DNA from: Morella rubra
Taxonomy: Eukaryota; Streptophyta; Magnoliopsida; Fagales; Myricaceae
NCBI GenBank assembly: GCA_003952965.2
Contig: CM025849.1
Coordinates: forward strand, 22,453,631-22,517,630
Direction of reading: 5' to 3'
DNA: 64,000 nt
Shown here: piece after piece, positions 1 through 10,555 of the stretch
Position numbering within the stretch: position 1 is the stretch's first letter
How the letters are laid out: each line of letters starts with the position of its first letter
The notes under the pieces: generated by a model
The model's database searches: none
What the model was told of the DNA's origin: nothing
The model's input: the letters and a program-made list of their open reading frames with translations, nothing else
Position numbers and translations under genes: made by a program

Positions 1-117
1 ATTTTTTAGAAATAATGGATTGATAAGGTAAAATCTAAAAGTCTTCAAAGCACTTAGAATTTTTTGTTATCATCAAAATCAAATATGGATTGTTTGCAAA
101 ACAACCTTGGGCTAACA
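1..117 (-). repeat. Partial 3' LTR of the SIRE-type element
   Basis: This matches 8343-8459 with only a few differences. On the minus strand it starts TGTTAGCCCAAGG at 117 and runs off the window. The polypurine tract AAAAGGGGGAGAT (minus strand, 118-130) abuts it, which fixes it as the 3' LTR. Confidence 0.9.
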
Positions 118-970
118 ATCTCCCCCTTTTATATGATGACAAAACCATTTTAGAAAAGAAAATTTGCTAACAAATGGAAAAGGTCCCCTTGAGAACAAGC
201 AGGAGTTTTTCATGACATTTTAGCAAAAAAGACTTTGAGATTTTACAAAAATTTTGCAAGAGTTTCCTTAGTAAATGGAAGTTTCACAAAATTTGAAAAC
301 AAGTAAGAACACTTCTATAAACTTCCTCCAAACTTCCCAAACTTTCAATTTTCAATCCAGAACACAAGACTTCAAAATTGAGATATTATAAGATAAGGAG
401 TACTACCTGTGAAGCAAATCTCAAACTTTCACAATTAAGTGCAATGAGTTCAAAGGAACAAAGATACCTTATAATCACCATTAGATAATCAACAGATATG
501 AGCAAAAATAAATAATCTAATGGAGAAATTTAAATTAACAAAGATATCTATTAGATAAAGCAACTTAAGTGTTCATCAATATAATACATACAAACATAAA
601 GAGGAGAAAATAAGGTTAATATAGAATGGAATGTCCTCAATAAGAACTAGGAAGTCAACATAATCACTTATAACGTCTCCCCATAATACTTATAACTTCT
701 CCCCCTTTGGCATCATCAAAAATAGGATAAGGGGAGGGCATTTGACTAGTGGTTCTCTTGGAGCAGCCGGAAGACATCTCGAATGAAGCATAGTGAAGGC
801 TTGAAGTCTGTCGGCGGTGGTAATTTTGAAATGGCAATGGGCAATGGAGATTTGAGGGAGAGAGATTGTGGCCGATTGAGAGAGAATGAACGCTTCTGTG
901 AGGTCGAGAGAAGTAATGGCTATGTTTGTGATGGAAATCAAGGCACCGTTTCAAGGATCTCATTCAAGTC

Positions 971-1150
971 CCAATTGGACCGGTTACAAGGGCACGAGTC
1001 AAGAAGTTTATAGATGTACTAAACGGTCTAATTCAAGAGGCATGGGCTCAAGCAAATGCGTTGAGGCCCATTGAGCATGATCCACGTGAGCAACCAAGGA
1101 TCATCACCTTGATTCAAGTTCTAGAAGAATCCGGTCAAGGTCAAGCTTAG
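971..1150 (+). pseudogene. C-terminal scrap of a Ty3/gypsy polyprotein
   Basis: Sixty codons are open from 971 to a TAG at 1148-1150. They read P-I-G-P-V-T-R-A-R-V-K-K-F and then L-N-G-L-I-Q. From memory, this GPxTRxRxKKxxxxLxGLIQ signature lies at the very C-terminus of many plant Ty3/gypsy polyproteins, after the integrase. No integrase or reverse transcriptase is seen upstream, so this is only a tail. It lies on the opposite strand from the enclosing SIRE element, inside that element's 3' untranslated region, and so is foreign to it. The upstream boundary of the scrap is not clear. Confidence 0.55.
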
Positions 1151-1235
1151 ATTGGCAAGAATTACTTCCAGAGATTGAGCATCAATTTCACGCCACTTTC
1201 CTTCCTTTTTTAGGTTTCACTATATGGGCATGAAT

Positions 1236-1923
1236 GGCTATGTTTGGGTGCCATTTTGTTTCCTTTCTTGGCTCTTATAGGCGCCAACTTTTATTTCCTT
1301 TTTAAATGTGTTTTGTTTAGGCGTGTTAGGCTTTATTTCCTTGTTAGTTTTGTTGCCTTGTTCTCTTTTAGGCGAGTAGGTTTTATCCCTTAATTAGGTG
1401 ATTTGTGTTAGGGTTTCTCCTTGTAAATGGCCGACCTATATATAGGTGCCTAAGCAATGAAAAACGCAGACCTTGATTTATGAAATTGTGAGAGTATTTC
1501 TCTTGGTTCTTTGAAGAACTTATCGAACTTATCGGGATTTCCCGTGGCGTTTATCTCGACTTATCAAACGGAGTTCCACCACCATTTGTGGCGTCTTCCT
1601 TATACCGAGGTTCTTGTTTATGATAAACAACGGGTCGAGGTCTTCCATTCGAATTAGTCCTAGAACGATCATGGGTTCCCTATTCGTTGTTGGGTCTCGT
1701 TATTCTTGATAAGGTTCATATCAGTTTGGATGGTTTTCAAAACGTTTTCAAAAACTTCTCACAATCACTTTTTCATCAATCCCAATAACTTTTCACCAAT
1801 TCCAATAACTTTTTACAAATTCCAACAACTTTTAACACACATTTCACCAATCCCAAGAAAATCTACACTACTAAAAAAACACAAACACAAAAAACTGTTT
1901 TAAGATCTAAACCAAACATAGCC
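1236..1923. mobile_element. Tourist-like (PIF/Harbinger) small element interrupted by an LTR-like insert
   Basis: GGCTATGTTTGG at 1236-1247 is the exact inverted complement of CCAAACATAGCC at 1912-1923. Both ends are flanked by the 3-bp direct repeat AAT (1233-1235 and 1924-1926), as expected for Tourist/PIF-type insertion. Within it, GTTTGG occurs at both 1242-1247 and 1724-1729 and brackets about 475 bp (1248-1723) that run from TG to CA and contain a TATATATAGG motif near 1437. The simplest reading is a solo-LTR-like insert inside the small element. The 1730-1923 part is made of short repeats of the form CAATNCCAATAACTTTT. Confidence 0.5.
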
Positions 1924-2239
1924 AATAAGTGTCGACCCCTAGCACTTGGTGAGTATTTATGTGCGACGCGCACTGTTTTACAGAACTGTCAGATTGAAAG
2001 ATGTGTCGATACATATTTCTCTAGTGAAAACAAACAGAAATAAACTAGAAGAGTCAACTCTTGTTTCACTAAGTGTTGACACATGGCATGCAAAAAGAGT
2101 ACATACAAAGTTTTCAAGATGAACAAGTATGATATTAAAAAGAAATGCATAGAGAGCAATTTAAACAAAGAACAAAACATGTCCAATGCAATCAATAACA
2201 TCAAAATAACAAATCAGCACATATCACAATTTAATCCGA

Positions 2240-5200
2240 AGGAAATCTCATTCCAATTTCTTGCGAATAAAGCAAAATCTATCCTCATTAAGGGGTTTTG
2301 TGAAAATATCCTGCCAATTGAAGGTCGGTATTTACAAACTCAAGAACAATATCCCTTTTTTGAGCATGATCTCGAATAAAATGATGTTTAATCTCAATAT
2401 GTTTTGTCCTAGAGTGCTGAATTGGATTTTTGTAAGATTAATCGCACTGGTGTTGTCACATTTTATTGGGATGAGAGAATAATGAAGATTAAAATCTTCC
2501 AATTGTTGTTTCATCCACAATACTTGTGCACAACAATTGCCCACGGCAATATACTCGGCTTCGTGGTTGATAGAGCCACAGAATTTTGTTTCTTACAACA
2601 CCAAGAGACTAGTGAGGGTCCAAGAAATTGACATGCACCACTAGTACTCTTTCTATCAATTTTACACCCTGCATAATCCGCATCCGAGTATCCTTGTAAA
2701 TTAAATTCAGCACTTTTGGGATAAAACAAACCAAGATTTTGAGTGCCAACAAGATATCTAAAAATCCTTTTAACCGCAAGGAGATGAGATTCCTTAGGAC
2801 AAGATTGGAATCTAGCACACATGCATACACTAAACATTATATCGGTCTACTAGCGGTAAGATAGAGTAAGGAGCCAATCATACCTCGATATTTGGTTTGG
2901 TCCACATCCTTACCTTTCTCATCCTTTTCCATTTTTGTAGATGGACTCATAGGTGTGCTCATAGGTTTTGAGTTGTCCATACCGAAACGCTTGAGAAGAT
3001 CTCTTGTGTATTTTGCTTGATTGATGAAGATTCCCTCATTGCATTGTTTGATTTGAAGCCAAGAAAATAGTTCAATTCTCCCATGAGGCTCATCTCAAAT
3101 TCACCTTGCATAACTTGAGAAAACTCTTGACACAAAGATTCATTAGTAGATCCAAAAATAATGTCATCGACATAAATTTGAACCGTTAACAATTCATTGT
3201 CTTTTTCTTTAGTGAAAAGAGTAGTATCAATTTTACCTCGTGAAAACCATTTTCAATGAGAAAAGAACTTAGACGTTCATACCATGCCCGAGGTGCTTGT
3301 TTCAAGCCATAAAGCCTTTTGTGAGCTTGTACACATGATTTGAAAGCTTCTCATCTTCAAAGCCCGGTGGTTGCTCAACATATACTTCCTCCGTGAGGAA
3401 TCCATTTAAGAATGCACTTTTCACATCCATTTGAAAGAGTTTAAAATCTTTATAACAAGCGAAAGTGAGTAACATGCGAATAGATTCTAAACGAGCAACA
3501 AGAGCAAAGGTTTCATCAAAATCAATTCCCTCTTCTTGATTGTAACCTTGGGCTACTAATCTTGCCTTGTTCCTCACTACAACCCCGGATTCATCCATTT
3601 TGTTTCTAAAAACCCATTTTGTACCAATAATTGGATAATCCTTGGGTCTAGGAACTAGATGCCATACTTGATTTTTCTCAAATTGTTTTAACTTCTCTTC
3701 CATAGCATGGATCCAACTTTCATCATCTTTAGCCTCAAGAAAATTCTTAGGCTCAAGTTGAGAAAGTAAAGCAAAATTATTAGCTTGGTTTAAAGAAGAG
3801 CGAGTGCTTACCCCTTTCTCAACATTACCAATAATTTGCTGAGAGGATGACTTTTGATGTATTTCCAAGACTTTGGTAGATCACTGTTGACTTGTTGAAC
3901 TTCTTCTTGTGATTCTTGAGATCCTTGCTCTTGTACAAGTGTTTCTTCCTTATCTCATTTATAGCAAGTTTCTCAACCTCTTTGTCAAGATCTATAACAT
4001 CTTCATCATCTCTTTTCACAAGATTGTTAGATTCATAAAACAACATGAATGATTCTTCAACAACAAAGTACGTTTATTGAAAACACGATAAGCTTTACTA
4101 GAAGTTGAATAACCAAGAAATATACCTTCATCCGCTTTTGCATCAAACTTACCCAAGTTGTCTTTTTGTTGTTGAGCACAAACATTTGCATCCAAAACAT
4201 AAAAGTAACCAATGTTGGGTTTTCTATCATTCCATAGCTCATATGGGGTTTTCTTAAGAATAGGTCTAATCATGCAACGGTTCATAACATGACAACTTGT
4301 GCTAACTGCTTCAGCCCAGAAGTAATCAGGCAAGTTGTTTTCACATAGCAAGGTTCTAGCCATCTCTTCAAGAGTCCTATTCTTCCTCTCTACAACACCA
4401 TTTTGTTGAGGAGTTCTAGGAGCCGAGAAGTTATGGTTAATACCATTTTCACCACAAAACTTTTCAAAGAGGAATTTTCAAATTCTTTTCCATGATCACT
4501 CCTTATGCTAGAAATAGCAAAACCTTTTTCATTTTGAATTCTCTTGCTTTTCATGCCTGTTATGCTAGAAATAGCAAAACCTTTTTCATTTTGAATTCTC
4601 TTGCTAAGTTTTTCAAAAGCATGAAAAGCCTCATCTTTATGAGCTAGGAATATAACCCATGTGAATCTACTGAAATCATCAACAACAACAAAGCCATAAC
4701 GTTTGCCACCCAAACTCAATGTTCGGGTTGGACCAAATAAGTCCATGTGTAGAAGTTGAAGTGGCTAGAAGTGGACACCACATTTTTGGGCTTAAAAGAG
4801 GTTTTGGTTTGTTTGCCTTTTTGACAAGCTGCACAAATTTTGTCTTTTTCAAAAGAAAGGTTAGGCAAACCCGAAACAAGATTTTTTTTGGCTAATTTTG
4901 AAATCAAGTCCATGCTTGCATGAGCAAGCCTTCTATGCCACAACCAACTATCCTTGTCATTTAGAGCTGAAAGACATTTTATATTTTCTGAGGAGATGCT
5001 CTCTAAATGAACAATGTACACATTTTCAAATCTATGTCCAACAAACAAGACTTTCTTGCTTTCAATATTCTCAACAAGACATATTGATGATTCAAAAATG
5101 ACTCGGTTTCCCTTGTCACATAATTGACTAATACTCAAGAGATTATGCTTTAAACCATCAACAAGAAGTACATTTTCAATAATGGGATTAGGAGACATAC

Positions 5201-6985
5201 CAATGCTACCAACACCAAGTATTTTCCTTTGCCATTATCACCAAAAGTAACCGAACCCTTTTCTTGAGACAAAGAGAGTTAAACCAACTCTTGTCTCCGG
5301 TCATGTGCTTGGAGCATCCACTATCAAGGACCCAATGTTCCTTGGTTTCATTGGACTTCAAGCACTCCTGCAAAAAGGAATCAATTCTTGACTTTTGGTA
5401 CCCAAATCTTTTTGGGTCCATTGGTGTTAGAAATAAATTCCTTCACCTTATCTTTTTGGATCCACACAAATTTGATCCCATGAGTGGATTTTCTTTCTAG
5501 TTGGACAAGTGTGTGAAATGTGTCCATTTTTCCACAAAAATTACACATTTAAAAATGTAGATGATTTAATAATCATATATGAATATAGCTTTTGATTAAA
5601 AAATCATAACCAATCCACTTTTGTTGAAACAACATCTTTGGGAACCAAGAAGAATATCAAGGTTTCTTTTTCCTTGAGTGAATCTTGCAAGATCTTGAGT
5701 GAGAGAGTCAACTTTCTTTTTAAATCAATGTTTTCAGATTTTAAATCATTTGACTCTTCTTGCAAGATTTTCTCATTTTCTTTTGTGACTCTTGCAAGAT
5801 TCTCTCCAAGAGAAACAACTTGATATTTCAAAGTATCATTTTCTTGAATAAGTACTTCAAGGTTCTTTTTAAGACAACAATACTTTGAAAACACTCTTTT
5901 CAATTCAAGATATTGTTCATCAAAAGCATCTTGTAATTCATCAAAAGAGAAAGAACAAATTGAAGAATCTTGTACCTCATCTTCATTATCCTTTGCCATG
6001 AAGCATAGATTTGCAACTTCTTCATCACTATCACTATCACTTTCATCGGACTCTCCCCATGCGGCCAAAAAGGCTTTCTTTTTGTCTTTGAAATCCTTGG
6101 ATTTCTTGTGGGATTCAAGGTTGGGCAATTCGTCTTTATATGTCCCGGCTTCTTGCATCCAAAGCAAATAATGTCATTCTTCTTGCTACTATCACCTTTG
6201 TAGCTTGTCTTCCTTGGAAATCTTTTATCTCCTTGTTTCTTCCGGAAGAACTTCTTGAATCTCTTGGTGAACAATGCCATTTCTCATCATCTTCGGAAGA
6301 CTCATCATCACTAGAGCATGAGGCTTTCAAGGCAATGCCTCTTTTTCCTTTTCCTTCATCCTCATCTCCTTTTACTTGATTCATCTCATGTGTCATGAGA
6401 GATCCCATGAGCTCATCCAAAGAAAGCTTTGTCAAGTCTTTAGCTTCTTGAATGGCGGTGACCTTGGGTTCCCAAGCTTTTGGTAGACACCTAAGAATCT
6501 TTCTCACCATTTCAACATTAGTATATTCTTTACCAAGAGATTTAAGACCATTTATAATATCGGTAAAGCGAGTAAACATAGATGAAATAGATTCATCAGA
6601 TTTCATCTTAAAAAGCTCATAACTATGAACAAGCATACTAATCTTGTTCTCTTTAACTTGATTCGTACCTTCATGGGCCACTTGAAGTTTGTCCCAAATT
6701 TGTTTGCGGTATCACAACGGAAACACGATTAAATTCATTTGAATCAAGTGCACAATACAATACATTCATAGCTTTAGAATTTAAAGACATAATCTTAAGA
6801 TCAGCTTCATCCCACTCTTTTTCATCTTTCAACTTACCTTCCTTGTCTCTAGGAAATTTAGGACCATTTGAGATAACTCTCCACAGTTCATAGTCCACGG
6901 CTTGGATATAAATCCTCATCCTAGCTTTCCAATAGTTATAGCAAGTCCATTGAACAAAGAGGTCTATTTGTGGATTGACCTTCAA
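2240..6985 (-). pseudogene. Degenerate gag-pol of the SIRE-type copia element
   Basis: Order on the minus strand: gag N-terminus with the motif YNYWKARMRIYIQ (6985-6671); gag middle (6681-6136); zinc knuckle CFGCKKPGHIKTNC, a CX2CX4HX4C, near 6165; a Glu/Lys-rich coiled coil to about 5604; aspartic protease WVLDSGCSKHMTG near 5330; the integrase zinc region with CAACQKGKQTK (about 4810); integrase core 4746-4016; reverse transcriptase from 3868, with the YVDDIIFGS box near 3165; and RNase H with GYSDADYAG near 2695, ending about 2240. Gag-pro-IN-RT-RH is the Ty1/copia order. It would encode the capsid, protease, integrase and reverse transcriptase for retrotransposition. Multiple frame changes (for example near 6680, 5200, 4380, 3290 and 2530) make it inactive. 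A 57-bp duplication lies in the integrase. Confidence 0.88.
4504..4605 (-). repeat. In-frame tandem duplication (57-bp period) in the integrase core
   Basis: A 45-bp block starting TATGCTAGAAATAGC at 4504 recurs at 4561. The period of 57 bp equals 19 codons, so the repeated peptide (KRIQNEKGFAISSI, twice) stays in frame, placed just before the conserved RSDHGKEF motif of the integrase catalytic core. It probably arose by slippage or unequal exchange and would lengthen a conserved strand of the fold. Confidence 0.85.
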
Positions 6986-7030
6986 CTAAAAGGTGCTAAC
7001 AAGGGTTGTCATATAAAAATATTAAACCTC

Positions 7031-7042
7031 AGCTTGATACCA
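7031..7042 (-). other. Primer-binding site of the SIRE-type element
   Basis: On the minus strand, two bases after the LTR end, the sequence is TGGTATCAAGCT. It matches the 3' end complement of initiator methionine tRNA (TGGTATCAGAGC) at its first eight positions, which is the usual copia primer site. Confidence 0.75.
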
Positions 7043-7044
7043 AT

Positions 7045-8459
7045 TGTGAGTCTAAATAACAACCCAAGAGGGGGGTGAATTGGGTTTATCAAAAATTTAA
7101 ACTTTTCGATAAAAACACAGATCTGAAAAATATTTAACAAATAAAAATAATCTGAATGTGTTTAATGCTAAGCAAATATAAGCAATAAATGATAAAACAT
7201 AAATCTCCACAATATGAATATGTAGAATAGTAAGAGAGATAGAGTTAGAGAGACGACACCGTAATTTTAGGTGGTTCGGCCAACACTTGCCTACGTCCAC
7301 CCCCAAGGCTATTGACTTCCTTGGGCTTCCTTCACTATTCTCCAAATAGCAAATACACCTTAGCTTCCGGGGTGCTAAGGAACCTTTACAAAGCATTTTT
7401 CGAGCTCACGCTTTAACTCTCTTCACAAATCCCAAACCCAAGGGATTTCTTCTACCCTCATGAGTAGGACAAGTGTTTACCCAACACTCAAGTGTTTACA
7501 AAAGATGGGTACAAAGGAATAATAAAAAATGGCTCTTTAAGTCAAATAAGCAAGTGGGAAGCATAAAACGTGTGAAATGGCTCTCTAAGCTGAATCAGCA
7601 AGTGAAAAGCTCAATAGTGTGCAAGAAGACAAGATTCTCAAAGGAAAGCTAAAGTTTGGCAAGTTGGAGCACAAGCTTTCTTGGTAGATGCGTTCTCTCT
7701 TCTTCAAGGCACTTTCTCTCTCTAGAAGTTAGGGCAAGAATATTTGCAAGTGTGTTTCTTTTCTTCAAGAAATTTCTCTCTCTTTGAAGGCTAGATCGTC
7801 AATGATGAGCAAGAGAACAAGATTCAACAATGAAAGCTTTGGTCTTGAAGGATTTAGCAGAGGATTTCTTTGGATTTAGCTTTTTCTCTCTTTCGTAGAC
7901 TAGATCTTGAATAATGAGACAATCTTGTCTTTCTCTCTCCATCTCATTCTATTTATAGCCCCTAGGACTTCAACTGTCTTCAAGTAGCTTTATTATACCG
8001 TTGGAGAGGGTACCAAAGTCATTTTAGAGCATTTTAATGAGCTGGCGACGTTCCAGGAAATCTGCTTAATCGCAGCATGTGTCGACACATAGTCTGCATG
8101 TGTTGACACATTAAACTTAGTCTGAAAATGCTGTCTTGGGTGACAGTTCAATGTGTCGACACTTGTCTTCAATGTGTCGACACATTCATGCTCGAGAGAA
8201 AAATCAGCATCTTAAAAGTGTCGAATTCATTCCAACTGTTCTTTAAACATCTACTATATGCAAAATTGATCTATCAATTTTGCGTAACGGTGTTCAAGTA
8301 CACTTAGAAATATTTAATGGAGATAACCTCAATCTTTTGAAAGACTTTTTAGAAATAATGGATTGATAAGGTAAAATCTAAAAGTCTTCAAAGCACTTAG
8401 AATTTTTGTTATCATCAAAATTAAATATGGATTGTTTGCAAAACAACCTTGGGCTAACA
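7045..8459 (-). repeat. 5' LTR of the SIRE-type element
   Basis: The 1415-bp LTR starts TGTTAGCCC at 8459 and ends CTCACA at 7045 on the minus strand. It contains several copies of a GTGTCGACACA-type motif between about 8085 and 8190 and ends next to a tRNA-Met primer site. A solo LTR of the same family lies at 49716-50962. Confidence 0.88.
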
Positions 8460-8725
8460 TAAATCATTTTGTATAATGGTAACCTAGGGTGCCTAAGCAA
8501 GCAAGGAAAGTGCATTGGGGGTGATGGGTGGCAACAACTTGGAGATCTCCAAGTGTTGCATGGTTTTGCATGAGGTAAGGATTGCTAATCATTCGCAATC
8601 ATTACCTTTTGTAATTCTATGGGCATGGCCAGTTTTACAGGGGCATGGTGGGGTGTCATGGGCTGAGAGAAGTGGGCTGGTACGAATGGGGTTGATGGGG
8701 GGGGGGGGGGCAATTTGATTCCATT
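8460..8725. other. Unassigned sequence with a long G run
   Basis: I see no gene here. A run of about 14 G residues at 8697-8710 ends the segment, just before a dispersed repeat that begins at 8726. Confidence 0.4.
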
Positions 8726-9221
8726 TCAAGCCCAAATGCATTAAAACCCTATTTTCTAAGCCCACATTATCTAAATAATGCAAAAATTCTCAAAAATAAT
8801 CCTAAGAAACACGGCTAAGCTAGAACATATCCTATTGGCTTAGTAATTAAGTAATTAACACAGGTCTATGCAAGCAGTTTGAAGAAAATTGAGTTTAAAA
8901 AGGTTATTAGGGCAAAAACCATGAAATAATAGGATTTTAAAAACTTTCAGTGTAACAAATCACTTTTAAAATTTTTTTAAGGTACTAAATGAGTAAAATA
9001 TGTTACTAAGTTGAAGATCTTGAAAAGAGATGAAAGAGGAAATTTTTCTCATAATTTTCGGCAATTTCTAGCTATTTTTAGAGATTTTTTTTCCTATTTT
9101 TAAACTAATAAAATAATAAATAAATATTATCCTAAAATTTAATTGCTCACTTTAAAATAATTAATGACGTTTAGAAGGTCGGGGTATTACACCTGAACAC
9201 AGGATATGCTGGCTAGGCAAG
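8726..9221 (-). repeat. Dispersed LTR-like repeat, copy 1
   Basis: About 500 bp match 41471-41971 with scattered differences; both start TCAAGCCCAAA and end GGCTAGGCAAG. On the minus strand an inner point reads TGTAATACCCCGACC, which resembles the 5' edge of LTRs in several plant Ty3/gypsy families. Both copies are preceded on the plus strand by G-rich sequence, so they may be truncated at the same place. No coding region is attached. Confidence 0.6.
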
Positions 9222-10271
9222 TAAATATCTCATTGAAAGGGGTGAACATGACAAGTTCCAATGAAAGGGGTGGATGGAACGAGTAACCCTGTCGCTAGGG
9301 TGAAACGTGGTTGTACACATGGTCTACCATGGGGAAAATTAAATTATGTGAAGTATACATTTGTTTTTTAAAAATGACATAATTTTTCATAGTAGTTTTG
9401 TTGATTTGAAGGTATATGCATATAGTTAAATGATTACATATTGAATTCATCACTAATTTGTTAAAAGACACGATACACACGCGTACCAGTTCATGTCCTG
9501 TTGGCTTACTGAGTTTCACAACTTGCCCATTTTAAATATACATTCTAGATAGCCAAGAGATAGATCCTACAATGACTAACGATGTGCAAATTCGAGACCA
9601 AGTCCAGGAGTAAAATAACGATGAATGAAGAATGACACATAATAAGTTTTACTGTGATAAATTATAGTGATAATTATTGTGTAAGAATTTTATTATGAGC
9701 AAGTACGGTTAAACTCTAGTTCGTATTAAATGATAGTTATGACTATAATTTCTACATATCGTGATTGTAGATTCTAGTGCTTAGTTGGGTTGTTTCTATT
9801 TAGTTGAAATTATACACAACTACATTCCCAAATAACAAAAAAATCTACTCTGTCTGATTATTTCTAGTCATACACTCATTCAAGGGATAGTGGAATTGGG
9901 GTGTGAAATCAATGATCATTTTTAGAATGTATTCAACATTGATTCAATTTAGTGCATTTACTCGTTTATTGCATCTATTTCTCTATGTAAGGTTATTACC
10001 TTAATTACGGAGTCAATCATCCTACTTAATAGAGGCAAAACTTGTTGACTTAACTAAGATTCAAAAATCATACTAGTACCTTATTTTTTTAATCAATAGC
10101 ATGACTTTTCTATACTAATTTGTATAGATTCTTCATTTGTCACCTACTACTATACAAGCTCGAACGTTACGTAAGTAGAAGCTAGCTATTTATTCTACCA
10201 AATCTTCGAAAGGAGTTCATTTCATACAAATAAAAATGCAAGCAAAAAACTTTTAGAGCTAGGTAAATCTC
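9222..10271. repeat. 3' flank of gene unit A, duplicated in unit C
   Basis: This matches 53703 to about 55190, with indels, and its last part also matches 25030-25200 of unit B. It contains no convincing gene. It is the distal flank of the minus-strand Ole e 1 gene unit and shows that the duplicated block extends more than 1 kb beyond the gene. Confidence 0.75.
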
Positions 10272-10470
10272 TATTAGAGCTATCATATGGACCGTTCGTT
10301 AGTTTAGATAGCAGCAGTTCTTTTCTGTTAGTAAAGTTGTTATTTTAACAACCAAGTGACGTGCCATGTCTTTATATAAAAGTTGCACTTCCTCTGTATT
10401 GTAATTTACACAATTACATTCAATATACGAGATCCCCTTTCTCCAAACTCTATTCTCTCTGTTTTCTACA
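10272..10470 (+). repeat. 5' LTR of copia-1
   Basis: It starts TATTAGAGCTATC (the usual TG start appears mutated) and ends TTTTCTACA. It contains a TATATAAAAG box at about 10373. The sequence directly after it, CGGTATCAGAGC (10471-10482), differs by one base from the initiator tRNA-Met primer site. Confidence 0.88.
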
Positions 10471-10555
10471 CGGTATCAGAGCAACTACACACTCCTCTCA
10501 AATTCCTTCTTTCGTGAAAACCAAATCTCCATACGACTTTACCAAAATTCTGTCC

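Larger units (their letters stand above)
1..8459 (-). mobile_element. SIRE/Maximus-type Ty1/copia retrotransposon, 3' LTR truncated by window edge
   Basis: The element reads right to left. Its 5' LTR is 7045-8459 and its internal region 118-7044. Only the first 117 bases of the 3' LTR are inside the window, and they match the start of the 5' LTR almost base for base. Assignment to the SIRE/Maximus lineage is family knowledge: the LTR is long (about 1.4 kb), gag has a long coiled-coil extension after the zinc knuckle, and a purine-rich motif reading GATGCCAAAGGGGGAGAAG lies in the 3' untranslated region (minus strand, about 697-715). The polyprotein is broken by several frameshifts. A Ty3/gypsy scrap and a Tourist-like element interrupt the 3' region. 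The target-site duplication cannot be checked because the left end is outside the window. Confidence 0.9.

Noticed and set aside
664..1013. Overlapping ORFs on both strands in the SIRE 3' region, considered as an env-like gene
   Set aside because: No signal peptide, membrane segment or coiled coil, and the region contains foreign gypsy and Tourist-like pieces. SIRE elements can carry such an ORF, but I see none here.
8697..8710. G run as a functional quadruplex
   Set aside because: It is a single homopolymer at a repeat edge. Length is prone to sequencing error and there is no supporting context.
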